From: Flexithrix dorotheae DSM 6795
GTDB taxonomy: Bacteria; Bacteroidota; Bacteroidia; Cytophagales; Flammeovirgaceae
Direction of reading: 5' to 3'
Assembly (NCBI RefSeq): GCF_000379765.1
Contig: NZ_KB903454.1
Span: 1 to 64,000, forward strand
Length of the DNA: 64,000 nt
Part shown: positions 32,936-41,777 of the stretch, piece after piece
Layout: each line of letters opens with the position of its first letter
Position numbering within the stretch: position 1 is the first letter of the stretch
The notes under the pieces: model-generated
Told to the model about the DNA's origin: nothing
The model's database searches: none
Seen by the model: the letters and a program-made list of their open reading frames with translations, nothing else
Translations under genes and position numbers: made by a program

Positions 32936-33988
32936 ATGACCTATATAAAACCAGAATTCAGACATCCAAACCTTCCTGTAAATGAGGTAGGTTTTACCAA
33001 AAAAGAATACGAAGGGAGAATTTCCACCCTATGTGCAGGTTGTGGTCATGACAGTATTAGTGCTGCAATTGTTCAGGCCTGTTACGAAATGTCTATTGAA
33101 CCGCATAGAGTAGCCAAACTTTCCGGGATAGGTTGTTCTTCTAAAACCCCAACTTATTTCCTCAGCAATAGTCATGGATTTAATTCTGTGCACGGAAGAA
33201 TGCCTTCAGTGGCTACAGGAGCCAATTTAGCAAATAGAGACCTGATTTACTTTGGTGTTTCCGGTGATGGGGATACCGCTTCAATCGGGATGGGCCAATT
33301 TGTTCATGCCATCAGAAGAAATTTAAATATGGTGTATATCGTGATGAACAATGGCTGCTATGGACTTACCAAAGGACAGGATTCTGCTACTGCAGACAAA
33401 GGTTCGATGAGTAAGAAAGGTGCTCCTAATCCATTTGCACCAATTGACCTGGTGAGTCTTGCGCTGGAACTGGAAGCCTCATTTGTAGCCCAAAGTTTCA
33501 GTGGGGATAAAGGCCAGTTAATTCCCCTTATCAAGGCAGCCATGCATCATCCGGGGTTTTCCTTTATCAATGTAATGTCCCCTTGTGTGACTTTTAATAA
33601 CAATAAAGGCTCTACCAAATCCTACGACTTTGTGAGGGATCATGCTTCATCTACCTCAGTTTTAGATTTTATCCCTAAAAAGGAAGAAATTAAAGTAGAT
33701 TATGAAGAAGGAATTCAGGTGAAAGTAGCCATGCATGACGGTTCTTATTTAAGTCTTCATAAATTGGCTAGAGACTGGAATCCTCTGGACTGGGTTTCAG
33801 CAAATGAAGCTTTAATCAAAGCCAGAGACAGAGGAGAAATTTTAACCGGGTTGCTATATATCAATCCTAAAAGTAACCCATTGCACGATACCTTAAAATC
33901 TTCTGATAAACCACTGAATACATTAAAAGAAAAGGATTTGTGTCCGGGAAGTAAAAAACTGGAAGAAATTAATTCCAGTTTAAGATAA
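32936..33988 (+). CDS. korB: 2-oxoacid:ferredoxin oxidoreductase, beta subunit
   Basis: TPP-binding beta subunit, 350 residues. STLCAGCGHDSISAAIVQA (31-49) and LSGIGCSSKTPTYF give three of the conserved Cys positions. The TPP/Mg motif is SGDGDTASIGMGQF with the following NNGCYGLTKGQ; HGRMPSVATGANLANRDL is also standard. CVTFNNNKGST follows. There is no ferredoxin domain in this subunit, so the 4Fe-4S cluster it holds passes electrons to external ferredoxin or to the GltD-like partner. Translation is closely coupled to korA. Confidence 0.93.
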   Translation: MTYIKPEFRHPNLPVNEVGFTKKEYEGRISTLCAGCGHDSISAAIVQACYEMSIEPHRVAKLSGIGCSSKTPTYFLSNSHGFNSVHGRMPSVATGANLANRDLIYFGVSGDGDTASIGMGQFVHAIRRNLNMVYIVMNNGCYGLTKGQDSATADKGSMSKKGAPNPFAPIDLVSLALELEASFVAQSFSGDKGQLIPLIKAAMHHPGFSFINVMSPCVTFNNNKGSTKSYDFVRDHASSTSVLDFIPKKEEIKVDYEEGIQVKVAMHDGSYLSLHKLARDWNPLDWVSANEALIKARDRGEILTGLLYINPKSNPLHDTLKSSDKPLNTLKEKDLCPGSKKLEEINSSLR

Positions 33989-34002
33989 AATTTATCAACT
34001 TT

Positions 34003-34036
34003 AAAAGTCAGCCCAAAAAGCTGGCTTTTATTTTTT
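34003..34036 (+). terminator. terminator after korB
   Basis: A 10-bp stem (AAAAGTCAGC at 34003-34012 with 34020-34029, one G-U pair), 7-nt loop, T-rich tail. Confidence 0.8.
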
Positions 34037-34066
34037 ATTCCAAAACAAACAGACACTTTTCAGAAA

Positions 34067-35758
34067 ATGATTTATTACAAATTTCCCAAAATTATTTTAT
34101 TGGGATTATTATTAATCGGGAGTTTTTCCTGCCAAAAAAATACTGAAAAAAATCAGGAAGTACAGGAGGCCAAAACCAATGTTACTCGTCCCAATATTAT
34201 CTGGATCGTAGCTGAGGATATGAGCCCAAGGGTAAATTGTTTTGGAGATAAAATGGCCGTTACACCCAACATTGACCAATTGGCGGCTGAAGGAATGAAA
34301 TTCACCAATGTTTATTCTGTTTCCGGAGTGTGTTCTCCTAGTCGTTCTGCTTTGATAACCGGGTGTTATCAAACTTCAATAGGGACTTTACACCATAGAA
34401 CAACAGAAGCAGAAAATCCATACTGCGAACCCTATACCGGAACGCCTCCTCCAGAAGTAAAAGGCTTTCCGGAATACTTAAGAAAAGCAGGATATTATTG
34501 TACAAATAATGCCAAAACGGATTATCAGTTTGGGGTTCCTTTTACTATTTGGGATGAAACCAGCCCTAATGCACACTACAGAAACCGACCAAATAAAGAC
34601 CAGCCATTTTTTGCGGTTTTCAATTCTGCCCAAACACATGAAAGCCGATTATTTAAAAAAACAATTGCGAACCTAAAGGCTAAAGCAGAAGAAAAGGGAA
34701 AGCCAATGCCAGATATTACAGACAGAAGCAAGGTTGTGTTACCTCCCTACTATGCTGATCATCCGGATGTAAGGGAAGATGTAGCCAGAATGTATGACAA
34801 TATTCACTACATGGATAAATGGGTTGGGGAACTTCTGGAAGAACTGGAAAAAGAAGGGGAAGCGGAAAACACTATTGTGATGTTTTATACAGATCACGGA
34901 ACTTGCCTGCCAAGGGGAAAAAGATGGATGTATGATTCGGGCTTAAAAGTTCCTTTGGTGGTTAAATGGCCTGAGCAACTAAAAGCAGGATCAGAGAGTG
35001 ATCAGATGATCAGCTTCATCGATTTTGCCCCAACAATTTTGAATTTGGCCGGCATTGAAATACCAGAATATATTCAGGGCCAGCCATTTTTAGGTGAAAA
35101 TATTCCTGAACCAAAGGAATACATTTTTGCCGCTCGAGACAGAACGGATGAACATTTGGACCAAATAAGGGCTGTTCGCGATAAAAAATTCAAATACATC
35201 CGGAACCTGACACCGGAAGTACCTTACTCCTACCCGCTTTCTTATGCAGAGCAGATCACGATGAACCCAACCATGAGAAAATTATTTAAAGAAGGTAAAT
35301 TGACCGGTCCGGCTTTGGCATGGTTTGCAGAAAGCAAGCCAGTAGAAGAGCTTTATGATACTCAAAATGATCCCTGGGAAGTAAATAACCTTGCAGAAAA
35401 TCCTGAATACCAAGATATTAAACAAAAACTAAGTGCAAGATTAGATGAATGGCAAAAAGCAACAAATGATTTGGGATTGATCCCCGAGCAGGAATTAAGG
35501 GATAATATCTGGCCTGGGGGTACTCAGCCAATTACCCAGGATCCTTCTGTAGTTTTGGAAGAAACTGAAAATGGGGAAGTAAAAGTTGCACTTTCCTGTG
35601 AGACCAACGGAGCATCTATTGGATACCAATTAGGAGAAAATAAGAAAGTCTGGACTATTTATGATGAACCTTTCACAGTAGGTAAAGGAGAAAATCTAAA
35701 GGTAAAAGCCATAAGATATGGTTATCAGGAAAGCAAGGAAGTTGAAAAAGTTTTGTAA
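34067..35758 (+). CDS. sulfatase, CxPxR type, lipoprotein
   Basis: A type I sulfatase of 563 residues. The lipoprotein signal ends at Cys22 (GSFSCQKN). NIIWIVAEDMSP (43-54) is the N-terminal metal site, and CSPSRSALITG (89-99) is the formylglycine motif with Cys89 to be oxidised. MFYTDHGTCLPRGKRWMYDSG supplies the second metal and substrate site. The shape is that of the heparan N-sulfatase-like branch. The last 85 residues (VKVALSCETNGASIGYQLGE to KAIRYGYQES) look like a small chitobiase/FN3-like domain. A maturase (anSME) must be elsewhere. It does not cluster with other glycan genes; terminator follows. Confidence 0.9.
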   Translation: MIYYKFPKIILLGLLLIGSFSCQKNTEKNQEVQEAKTNVTRPNIIWIVAEDMSPRVNCFGDKMAVTPNIDQLAAEGMKFTNVYSVSGVCSPSRSALITGCYQTSIGTLHHRTTEAENPYCEPYTGTPPPEVKGFPEYLRKAGYYCTNNAKTDYQFGVPFTIWDETSPNAHYRNRPNKDQPFFAVFNSAQTHESRLFKKTIANLKAKAEEKGKPMPDITDRSKVVLPPYYADHPDVREDVARMYDNIHYMDKWVGELLEELEKEGEAENTIVMFYTDHGTCLPRGKRWMYDSGLKVPLVVKWPEQLKAGSESDQMISFIDFAPTILNLAGIEIPEYIQGQPFLGENIPEPKEYIFAARDRTDEHLDQIRAVRDKKFKYIRNLTPEVPYSYPLSYAEQITMNPTMRKLFKEGKLTGPALAWFAESKPVEELYDTQNDPWEVNNLAENPEYQDIKQKLSARLDEWQKATNDLGLIPEQELRDNIWPGGTQPITQDPSVVLEETENGEVKVALSCETNGASIGYQLGENKKVWTIYDEPFTVGKGENLKVKAIRYGYQESKEVEKVL

Positions 35759-35770
35759 AAAAATCACATA

Positions 35771-35802
35771 AAAAAAGGCCGGTAATAATACCAGCCTTTT
35801 TT
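35771..35802. terminator. bidirectional terminator
   Basis: AAAAAAGGC and GGTA pair with TACC and GCCTTTTTT around a 4-base loop with one mismatch (C-A); A-run and T-run on both sides serve the sulfatase and possibly the convergent kptA gene. Confidence 0.75.
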
Positions 35803-35927
35803 CAAAATCAAAATCAAATGTTCAACCTAAAAATTTTAAAGTCATGAAAACTTTATCAAATATATAAAAAACTGATAAGAATTAAACTAAAATTCACTTA
35901 AAATACTTGCTGAGCCGGGATAATCAC

Positions 35928-36482
35928 CTATTTTGGAAACAAAATGTAACCTGGTAATACTATTTCCGTAAGCCAGACTCCATTTTCAGAAACAAAGAAC
36001 TCTGCCCCATTTTCCAACATTTCCTTTGCCTTGATTTTTAAAATAACGGGTTTTCCCCTTCTTTCACCAACTGTTATGGCAGTCTCTCTGTCTTTACTTA
36101 AATGAACATGATGGCGGTTCATTTTTCGTATTCCTTCCGATTTAATATTATCCAGGTATTTTTCCACTGTGCCATGAAAGAGAAATTCAGGCGGGATAGC
36201 CGGCTGATAACCTAAATCTACTTTTATGGAATGGCCCTGACTGGCCCTGATTTTAGTAAGATCTTCATTGTAGGCAAATCTTTTTTTATTGTTTTGATCT
36301 ACTACTACATTCATTAGCTCGGTATTAAATTCAGGTATTTTAGTTTTTACTTTTCCTATAAACTCAGGAACATCCACCCAACCATTCTCATCAGGTTTTA
36401 TATCTATTAATTCAGGCCTATGCCTAAGTACAAGGCTCATGAATTTGCTTATTCTCTTTAGATCTTTGTCTGTTAAATTCAT
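35928..36482 (-). CDS. kptA: RNA 2'-phosphotransferase (Tpt1/KptA)
   Basis: The enzyme moves an internal RNA 2'-phosphate to NAD+, giving ADP-ribose 1'',2''-cyclic phosphate. In eukaryotes this is the last step of tRNA splicing; in bacteria the substrate is unclear. SKFMSLVLRHRPE (10-22) carries the first catalytic Arg/His. Next come IRASQGHSIKVDLGY, LFHGT and HHVHLSKDRETAITVGERRG, then the end GVWLTEIVLPGYI. All four RNA/NAD-contacting motifs are visible. The length of 184 from the ATG at 36482 is normal. It is divergent from the small membrane protein gene with 35 bp between the starts. Confidence 0.93.
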   Translation of the reverse strand: MNLTDKDLKRISKFMSLVLRHRPELIDIKPDENGWVDVPEFIGKVKTKIPEFNTELMNVVVDQNNKKRFAYNEDLTKIRASQGHSIKVDLGYQPAIPPEFLFHGTVEKYLDNIKSEGIRKMNRHHVHLSKDRETAITVGERRGKPVILKIKAKEMLENGAEFFVSENGVWLTEIVLPGYILFPK

Positions 36483-36517
36483 TATTAATATTATTATAGG
36501 ATACAATAATCACGCAA

Positions 36518-36877
36518 ATGGCAATAGAAAGGTATTTAATCCAGCTTGCTTTCCCCTTTTCTTTTGGAATTTTTATCATGTCCCAAATTGGTGCCGATAT
36601 TTTATTGGTAATTGCTCCAATAATCTTTAATTTTTTTATCTGGGAAAAACTTAAAGTTAATTTTTTAGACCACATTGCTTTTTTATTAATCGCCTTTGTT
36701 AGCCTCTTCATTTTTATTCATCAGCAAAATTTTATTTCCACATCAAATGCTGGTTGCCTTAATTTAATATCAGAATTAGAAATATTTCAAGCCTGTTTCT
36801 ATAGCATAATTTTCTATCCTGGTCTGCTTTGGCTCATCTATTTTCATTTCTCAAAAAACTTTTTGAAAAAAATTTAA
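36518..36877 (+). CDS. small membrane protein, unknown
   Basis: 119 residues with four hydrophobic stretches (about 8-23, 25-42, 51-68 and 88-108) and a basic tail (KNFLKKI); the middle loop is short and polar. I recognise no family. It is divergent from kptA and 35 bp from it. An overlapping minus-strand frame (36424-36711) is less convincing because it begins inside this gene and covers kptA's start. Real-gene status rests on the regular alternation of hydrophobic segments. Confidence 0.55.
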   Translation: MAIERYLIQLAFPFSFGIFIMSQIGADILLVIAPIIFNFFIWEKLKVNFLDHIAFLLIAFVSLFIFIHQQNFISTSNAGCLNLISELEIFQACFYSIIFYPGLLWLIYFHFSKNFLKKI

Positions 36878-37159
36878 TCTTTTTTTAAGGGTGCCTTCCT
36901 AAATAATTGCCTTAGTAATAAATCTAAAAAAAATAAACCTCGTAATACTCAAGAGGTTTGTATTTAAAATAGATTTTTTAAAATTAAAAAAGGATCAAAA
37001 AGAGAATTTTTCTTTAAATCATTTCAAGTTCTTTTTATTAAAAAACAAGAAAGTGATTGAAGAGAAATCACAACTTTTTTATTTGCCTTTACTGATTGAA
37101 ATTGAGGTGAATTTACTCAATATAAAAAAGTACTGGTACTTACTTTAAGTCAATTAATC
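36878..37159. other. AT-rich spacer with weak terminator-like hairpins
   Basis: It contains AAACCTC/GAGGTTT (36935-36941 with 36953-36959), GTGATT/AATCAC (37053-37058 with 37066-37071) followed by ACTTTTTT, and the palindrome AAGTAC-TG-GTACTT (37128-37141) 18 bp before the small ORF. The first two may end transcription of the membrane protein gene; the last could be an operator. Confidence 0.4.
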
Positions 37160-37327
37160 ATGAAAAATTCAAAAATTTCAAAACTAGTGTCATTATCAAA
37201 AAACAAAAATTTAAAATCAATCAAAAGCTATCTGGAAGGCTTTAACATTTCCCAAACCAATTACGAATTGTTCGTCTTGGAAAATGATCTTGGGTTGCGG
37301 GAAATTAACACCACTCAAATCAATTAA
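37160..37327 (+). CDS. 55-codon ORF upstream of the TonB receptor gene
   Basis: ATG to TAA, 55 residues, with a basic Ser/Lys-rich N-terminus (MKNSKISKLVSLSKNKNLKS) and a more neutral, acidic C-terminal half (YELFVLENDLGLREINTTQ). No signal peptide, membrane span or Cys. No family is known to me. It is in the same direction as the TonB receptor, 68 bp upstream, with a GC-rich hairpin in between, so it may be a small regulator or leader for that gene, or simply a precursor peptide. No modification enzyme gene is nearby. Confidence 0.4.
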   Translation: MKNSKISKLVSLSKNKNLKSIKSYLEGFNISQTNYELFVLENDLGLREINTTQIN

Positions 37328-37333
37328 TTTTTT

Positions 37334-37351
37334 GTGGGCTTAGCCGCCCAC
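37334..37351 (+). terminator. GC-rich hairpin between small ORF and TonB gene
   Basis: GTGGGC-TTAGCC-GCCCAC, unusually GC-rich for this DNA, 7 bp after the small ORF and 45 bp before the TonB-receptor ATG, without a strong T-run. It may be an attenuator or partial terminator. Confidence 0.45.
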
Positions 37352-37395
37352 CTTATTCAACTTAAACTTTATACATCCCTACAAAACTTATTTTC

Positions 37396-39750
37396 ATGTT
37401 ACGTACTTTAATTCAGGTAGTTATATTCCTGGGCCTGGCCAATATTGCCTTTTCCCAGGATAAATATACAATAAGCGGATATTTGAAAGATGCCAGTAAT
37501 GCTGAAGAGCTGATTGGTGCCACCGTCTTTGTTAAGGAAATAAATAATGGAGTGGTGACCAACCCTTATGGTTTCTATTCTATTACACTGCCCCCTGGCG
37601 ATTATACCATAAGCTTTAGTTATATCGGGTATCAGACCCAGTCAACCAATATCACGCTTTCTGAAGATATTTCTTTTAATATGGAATTATTGGAAGAGTC
37701 AACCGAACTTACAGAAGTAGTGGTCACTGCAGAAGAGGAAGACCACCATGTGAAAGATTTATCCATTGGACGAAGCGAGATTAATATTAAAGAAGTAAAA
37801 CAACTTCCTGCATTATTTGGCGAACCCGATATCATAAAAGCGGTGCAGATGCAACCAGGGGTTTTGATTGCGGGAGAAGGAACTTCGGCCTTTTTTGTGA
37901 GAGGAGGAAGCTCAGATCAAAACCTGATTTTACTGGATGAAGCACCAGTTTACGACCCCTCTCACTTCTTTGGTTTATTTTCAGTATTCAATGCAGATGT
38001 TATCAAAAGTTCCGATTTATACAGAGGAGGTATCCCCTCCCAATATGGAGGAAGGTTATCTTCAATGCTTGATGTGAGAACAAAAGACGGAAATGCCAAA
38101 CAATTGGCCGGTTCAGCTTCAATTGGTACGCTCGCCAGTAAAGTAATGTTGGAAGGCCCAATTGCTAAAGAAAAAAGTTCTTTTATGATTTCCGGAAGAC
38201 GGTCTTATATAGATCAGGTAGCCAAACTGTTTAATGAAGATATTCCGGTATATTATTATGATTTGAATGCCAAGGTAAATTGGAAGCCCAATAATAAAGA
38301 TCGTTTTTTTGTAGCAGCTTATTTGGGAAGAGATGTACTAAGGTTTGACGGAGGAGGAATTGATTGGGGTAACAAAACCACTACTTTTAGATGGAATCAC
38401 CTTTTTAATGAAAGAATGTTCTCCAATTTAACTCTCGCCTTTAGCGATTTTGATTATGGGCTAAATATTAATGACCCGTTGGAAGGTTTGGACTGGACAG
38501 CAAACATGCAGGAACTGACTCTTAAAAATGACATTTCTTATTTTCTCAATCCTAAAAATGAATTAAGTTTTGGGTTTCAGGTAACTTCCAGAAGGTTTTC
38601 TCCAGGAAAAATCACCCCCACCGGCAGCCGATCTATTTTTAAGCCTGTAGAATTGGAAAAAATGTATGCGATGGATTACGCTGCTTATATTGGAAACACC
38701 CAACGAATTTCGGAAAAGTTGTCTTTACAATATGGGCTAAGGTTCGCAATGTTCCAACATATTGGTCCTGGAACTGTCCGCTATTATGAAGATCCACAGG
38801 ATAATCTGGAACCTGAAATTATAGGCATCAAACACTATGAAAAATATAAGCCTATAAAAACTTTTGCCAATATAGAACCCCGTTTTTTGGCCAGGTATAC
38901 GCTGGATAAACAAAGTTCATTAAAAGCGTCTTATCAAAGGATGTTTCAGTATGTACATTTAATTGCCAATTCCACAGTTCCTATTCCATTCAATACCTGG
39001 GCACCAAGCTCAGAATATTTACGACCACAAAGAGCCGATCAGGTGGCATTAGGTTATTTCCGAAATTTAAAAGACAATGCCTACGAGCTGTCTACAGAAA
39101 TTTATTATAAAGACATGCTTGATGTAACAGATTTTGCAGATAACGCACAAGTGTTTTTCAATGAAAACCTATCCACTGAATACAGACAGGGTGAATCTGA
39201 TTCCTATGGTCTGGAAGTTTCATTGAGAAAAAATGAAGGGAGATTGACAGGTTTTTTAAGTTATACTTATTCTAAAACTGAAAGAAGAGTTCCTGATGTA
39301 AATGACAGCCAGCCATTTTTAGCCAATTACGATCGAAGAAATGCTTTTAATGTGGCGGCCACTTATCAGCTTTCCGACAGGAAAAGTATTGGAGGAACAT
39401 TTACCTATACCACAGGAAGGCCAATCACCATCCCAACCGGGCGGTACGAATACGGAGATGGTTTTAACCTGGATTATTATAGTGGCAGGAATGGATATAA
39501 AATGGCTGATTTTCACCGCCTAGACCTTTCTTACAACATTGAAGGGAAAAAGAATCACCTGAGAAAGTGGAAAACGAGCCAGTCCATTTCCATATACAAT
39601 GTATATAACAGGCGGAATCCATTTACAGTTTATTCCAGAACTAAGCAAAATAGTGAGGGTGAAATCATTGGAGATGGCACTGAAAAAGAATTGAGACAAG
39701 TATCACTATTTCCAATTCTTTTCTCCTATGCATTTCAAATCAGGTTTTAG
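37396..39750 (+). CDS. TonB-dependent outer-membrane receptor
   Basis: 784 residues. A signal peptide (about 1-20, NIAFSQ) is followed by a carboxypeptidase-regulatory-like domain (about 22-105; YTISGYLKDASNAEELIGAT and NPYGFYSITLPPGDYTISFS), the plug (about 115-235; GEPDIIKAVQMQPGV, FFVRGGSSDQNLILLDE, SVFNADVIKSSDLYRGGIPS) and a 22-strand barrel ending in Phe (AFQIRF). It is not of SusC length or type; the partner gene is DUF4249 rather than SusD. It takes up an unidentified ligand with energy from TonB/ExbBD. Preceded by the 55-codon ORF and hairpin. Confidence 0.93.
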   Translation: MLRTLIQVVIFLGLANIAFSQDKYTISGYLKDASNAEELIGATVFVKEINNGVVTNPYGFYSITLPPGDYTISFSYIGYQTQSTNITLSEDISFNMELLEESTELTEVVVTAEEEDHHVKDLSIGRSEINIKEVKQLPALFGEPDIIKAVQMQPGVLIAGEGTSAFFVRGGSSDQNLILLDEAPVYDPSHFFGLFSVFNADVIKSSDLYRGGIPSQYGGRLSSMLDVRTKDGNAKQLAGSASIGTLASKVMLEGPIAKEKSSFMISGRRSYIDQVAKLFNEDIPVYYYDLNAKVNWKPNNKDRFFVAAYLGRDVLRFDGGGIDWGNKTTTFRWNHLFNERMFSNLTLAFSDFDYGLNINDPLEGLDWTANMQELTLKNDISYFLNPKNELSFGFQVTSRRFSPGKITPTGSRSIFKPVELEKMYAMDYAAYIGNTQRISEKLSLQYGLRFAMFQHIGPGTVRYYEDPQDNLEPEIIGIKHYEKYKPIKTFANIEPRFLARYTLDKQSSLKASYQRMFQYVHLIANSTVPIPFNTWAPSSEYLRPQRADQVALGYFRNLKDNAYELSTEIYYKDMLDVTDFADNAQVFFNENLSTEYRQGESDSYGLEVSLRKNEGRLTGFLSYTYSKTERRVPDVNDSQPFLANYDRRNAFNVAATYQLSDRKSIGGTFTYTTGRPITIPTGRYEYGDGFNLDYYSGRNGYKMADFHRLDLSYNIEGKKNHLRKWKTSQSISIYNVYNRRNPFTVYSRTKQNSEGEIIGDGTEKELRQVSLFPILFSYAFQIRF

Positions 39751-39798
39751 CCTTATTTCTTAATTTTTGATTTAATAGATATTTTGATAGCAATAAAA

Positions 39799-40632
39799 AT
39801 GAAAAATATTTTAAAATATATAGCCGTAATCTTTGTATTGGCCAGCTGCAGTAATTTGGAAAAAACGATTGAACTCGACCTGGAGCAGGCAGAAAAAGTT
39901 GTGGTGATAGACGGCCTGATCACAGATGAATTAAGGCAGCAAAGAATTGTAGTTGGGCAAAATGTGGATTTTTATACCACTGGTGCCACTCCTAAACTCA
40001 GTGGGGCTTTTGTCACAGTTTCTGATGATGAAGGAAATACATATACATTTGAAGAGGACTCGGAAAATCAGGGTGTATATCTTTCAGAATTTCAGGGAAT
40101 TATCGGAAGGACTTATTCCTTAAAGGTGGAAGTAAATGGAGGGGTTTATGAAGCTACTGAAACATTAAACCGTGTAGCTCCAATTGACAGTCTTGGCTGG
40201 GAAGTAGATTGGGATGAAGTTGAAAATGAAGCGGATTTGGATTCAGCCGATGTATATGATGTGCTGATATATACCAAAGAACCACAGGATACCAAAGACT
40301 ATTATCTCTTTAAATTTTATGAAAATGGGGTGATTAAAAATGATGAAGGCCGGGATATTTTCTATGCAGATGACGAATATATAGGAGAAAACATTGATGG
40401 TTTAACCGGTGGATATTATCATAAAAAAGGCGACTCTGTTACAGTGGAGTTTTATAGCATGGCCAGGTCAGGATTTTTATTCTATCAGGATATGGAATTG
40501 AACCTGAACAATGATGGCGGGCTTTTCGGTCCAATTCCGGCAAACCTGAGGAATAATATTTCCAATGGTGCCCTTGGCTTATTTCAGGTATCGGCAGTAT
40601 CCCGAAAATCCATTATAATAGGAGAAGAATAA
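39799..40632 (+). CDS. DUF4249 family lipoprotein
   Basis: From the ATG at 39799 the lipoprotein signal MKNILKYIAVIFVLASC ends at Cys17. The family pattern follows: a first strand EKVVVIDGLITDE (about 30-42), VTVSDDEGNTYTFEED, YSLKVEVNGGVYEATETL and VAPIDSLGW. DUF4249 proteins are regularly encoded next to TonB receptors in Bacteroidota and are probably surface lids or accessory binding proteins, analogous in position to SusD, but not established. It starts 48 bp after the receptor stop and is ended by a strong bidirectional terminator. Confidence 0.9.
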   Translation: MKNILKYIAVIFVLASCSNLEKTIELDLEQAEKVVVIDGLITDELRQQRIVVGQNVDFYTTGATPKLSGAFVTVSDDEGNTYTFEEDSENQGVYLSEFQGIIGRTYSLKVEVNGGVYEATETLNRVAPIDSLGWEVDWDEVENEADLDSADVYDVLIYTKEPQDTKDYYLFKFYENGVIKNDEGRDIFYADDEYIGENIDGLTGGYYHKKGDSVTVEFYSMARSGFLFYQDMELNLNNDGGLFGPIPANLRNNISNGALGLFQVSAVSRKSIIIGEE

Positions 40633-40644
40633 TGCTTTATTGAT

Positions 40645-40684
40645 AAAAAGGAGTTGAAAATAAAGAATTTCAACTCCTTTTTTT
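40645..40684. terminator. strong bidirectional terminator
   Basis: A perfect 15-bp stem (40645-40659 with 40668-40682), 8-nt loop, A-run and T-run on both sides. It lies between the convergent DUF4249 and barrel protein genes; it starts 12 bp after one stop and overlaps the other. Confidence 0.92.
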
Positions 40685-41435
40685 AAAGTTCATAAAGAAA
40701 TCCTAAACTCCCCACTACTCCAACATTTACTGTGTAGGGATTATTGATATCATTGGGGGAAGGATTATTAATATTGCTTAGGCCTAAAGTTCCTCTTATA
40801 TCAAAATTTAAATAAGAACGGTAGGAAATCTGATAATTCAACCCTAAGTTACCCGAAATTCCAAATTCCAGGTTCTTATGAAATTTGGTCACATCGTTTT
40901 CAGATTCTTCACCAACCAATTCACCAGTACTGTTATATACTTCCTTTTTGTAATCAATTGCAGACATCAGGAATCCTATATTTACTCCACCGCCCACATA
41001 GGGCCTTAGTCTATATCCGTAGTTATTGAGATAATAATTTAGAATAAGGGGAATTTCAATGTAAGTCAATTTTCTATTATTGGTGATAGTCGAAATATCA
41101 TCCTTACTTTCATAACTCACTCCTTTACCAATATAGGAAAACTCAGATCTTAAAAATAACCTTTCATGCAAATCTGCAGCGATTAATATACCAGCAGTAG
41201 GAGAAAGTATAGAATTATAGGAATCTATTCTATCCGGATTTACCAATAATTCTCTGGTAAAGTCGGAAAAATTTACCCCACCTTTCAGCCCCACATAAAT
41301 GCCTTCAAGTTTTCCTGTTCTTCCATTCCCAAAATATCCAGGATATAGATGGGAATAGGTATTTTGTGCAATAGAAATTAGTGGAGTTGCCAAAAGCAAA
41401 AGGAAAAGAGGGAAAAGTTTTCGTTTTAGTTTCAT
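40683..41435 (-). CDS. outer-membrane beta-barrel protein (PorT-like family)
   Basis: 250 residues with a signal peptide (about 1-23, LISIAQN). The mature protein is made of alternating beta strands: GIYVGLKGGVNFSDFTREL, FLRSEFSYIGKGVSYES, LTYIEIPLILNYYLNNYGYR, YVGGGVNIGFLMSA, LEFGISGNLGLNYQI and the terminal VGSLGFLYEL. This is the eight-strand small barrel family (outer membrane protein beta-barrel, PorT-like). Function is unknown. It is apparently alone; an upstream hairpin without T-run separates it from phoX. Confidence 0.85.
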   Translation of the reverse strand: MKLKRKLFPLFLLLLATPLISIAQNTYSHLYPGYFGNGRTGKLEGIYVGLKGGVNFSDFTRELLVNPDRIDSYNSILSPTAGILIAADLHERLFLRSEFSYIGKGVSYESKDDISTITNNRKLTYIEIPLILNYYLNNYGYRLRPYVGGGVNIGFLMSAIDYKKEVYNSTGELVGEESENDVTKFHKNLEFGISGNLGLNYQISYRSYLNFDIRGTLGLSNINNPSPNDINNPYTVNVGVVGSLGFLYEL

Positions 41436-41777
41436 TTATCCAATATTGTTATTTCTGGAAATTTGATTTCAATTCAAGGATTTCTCCGAGACAGGAAAAT
41501 GAAACCAAATTCATTATTTGTCTTAGCAAAAGCAAATGACAATTTATTTCAGACTAATATTGATAAATAAGAGTAAAAAACAAAACGATTAACAATAATT
41601 TACCGGTCTATCCTACAAAAAAGCAGGATAAACCGATAAATTATATTTTCCCGGAAATACTCCCAAATGCGACTAGCAGAAAATCTGTTGTCCTAATGAA
41701 ATAAGTGAGGTATATCATTGGGTTAATCAATTGACTATCAATCCCAAACCCCCATTTCTTAATTAATGCATGAGGCA
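41436..41777. other. intergenic region with an 11-bp hairpin
   Basis: 342 bp between the barrel protein and PhoX genes (both minus). It contains a clear stem, 41604-41614 with 41625-41635 (one G-U), 10-nt loop, no T-run on either strand. Nothing else stands out. Confidence 0.5.

Noticed and set aside
36424-36711. 95-codon minus-strand frame over the kptA start and the small membrane protein
   Set aside because: It overlaps two better frames and would need a start inside the divergent gene.
39784-39798. TTG start before the DUF4249 lipoprotein
   Set aside because: The ATG at 39799 gives the normal lipoprotein signal.
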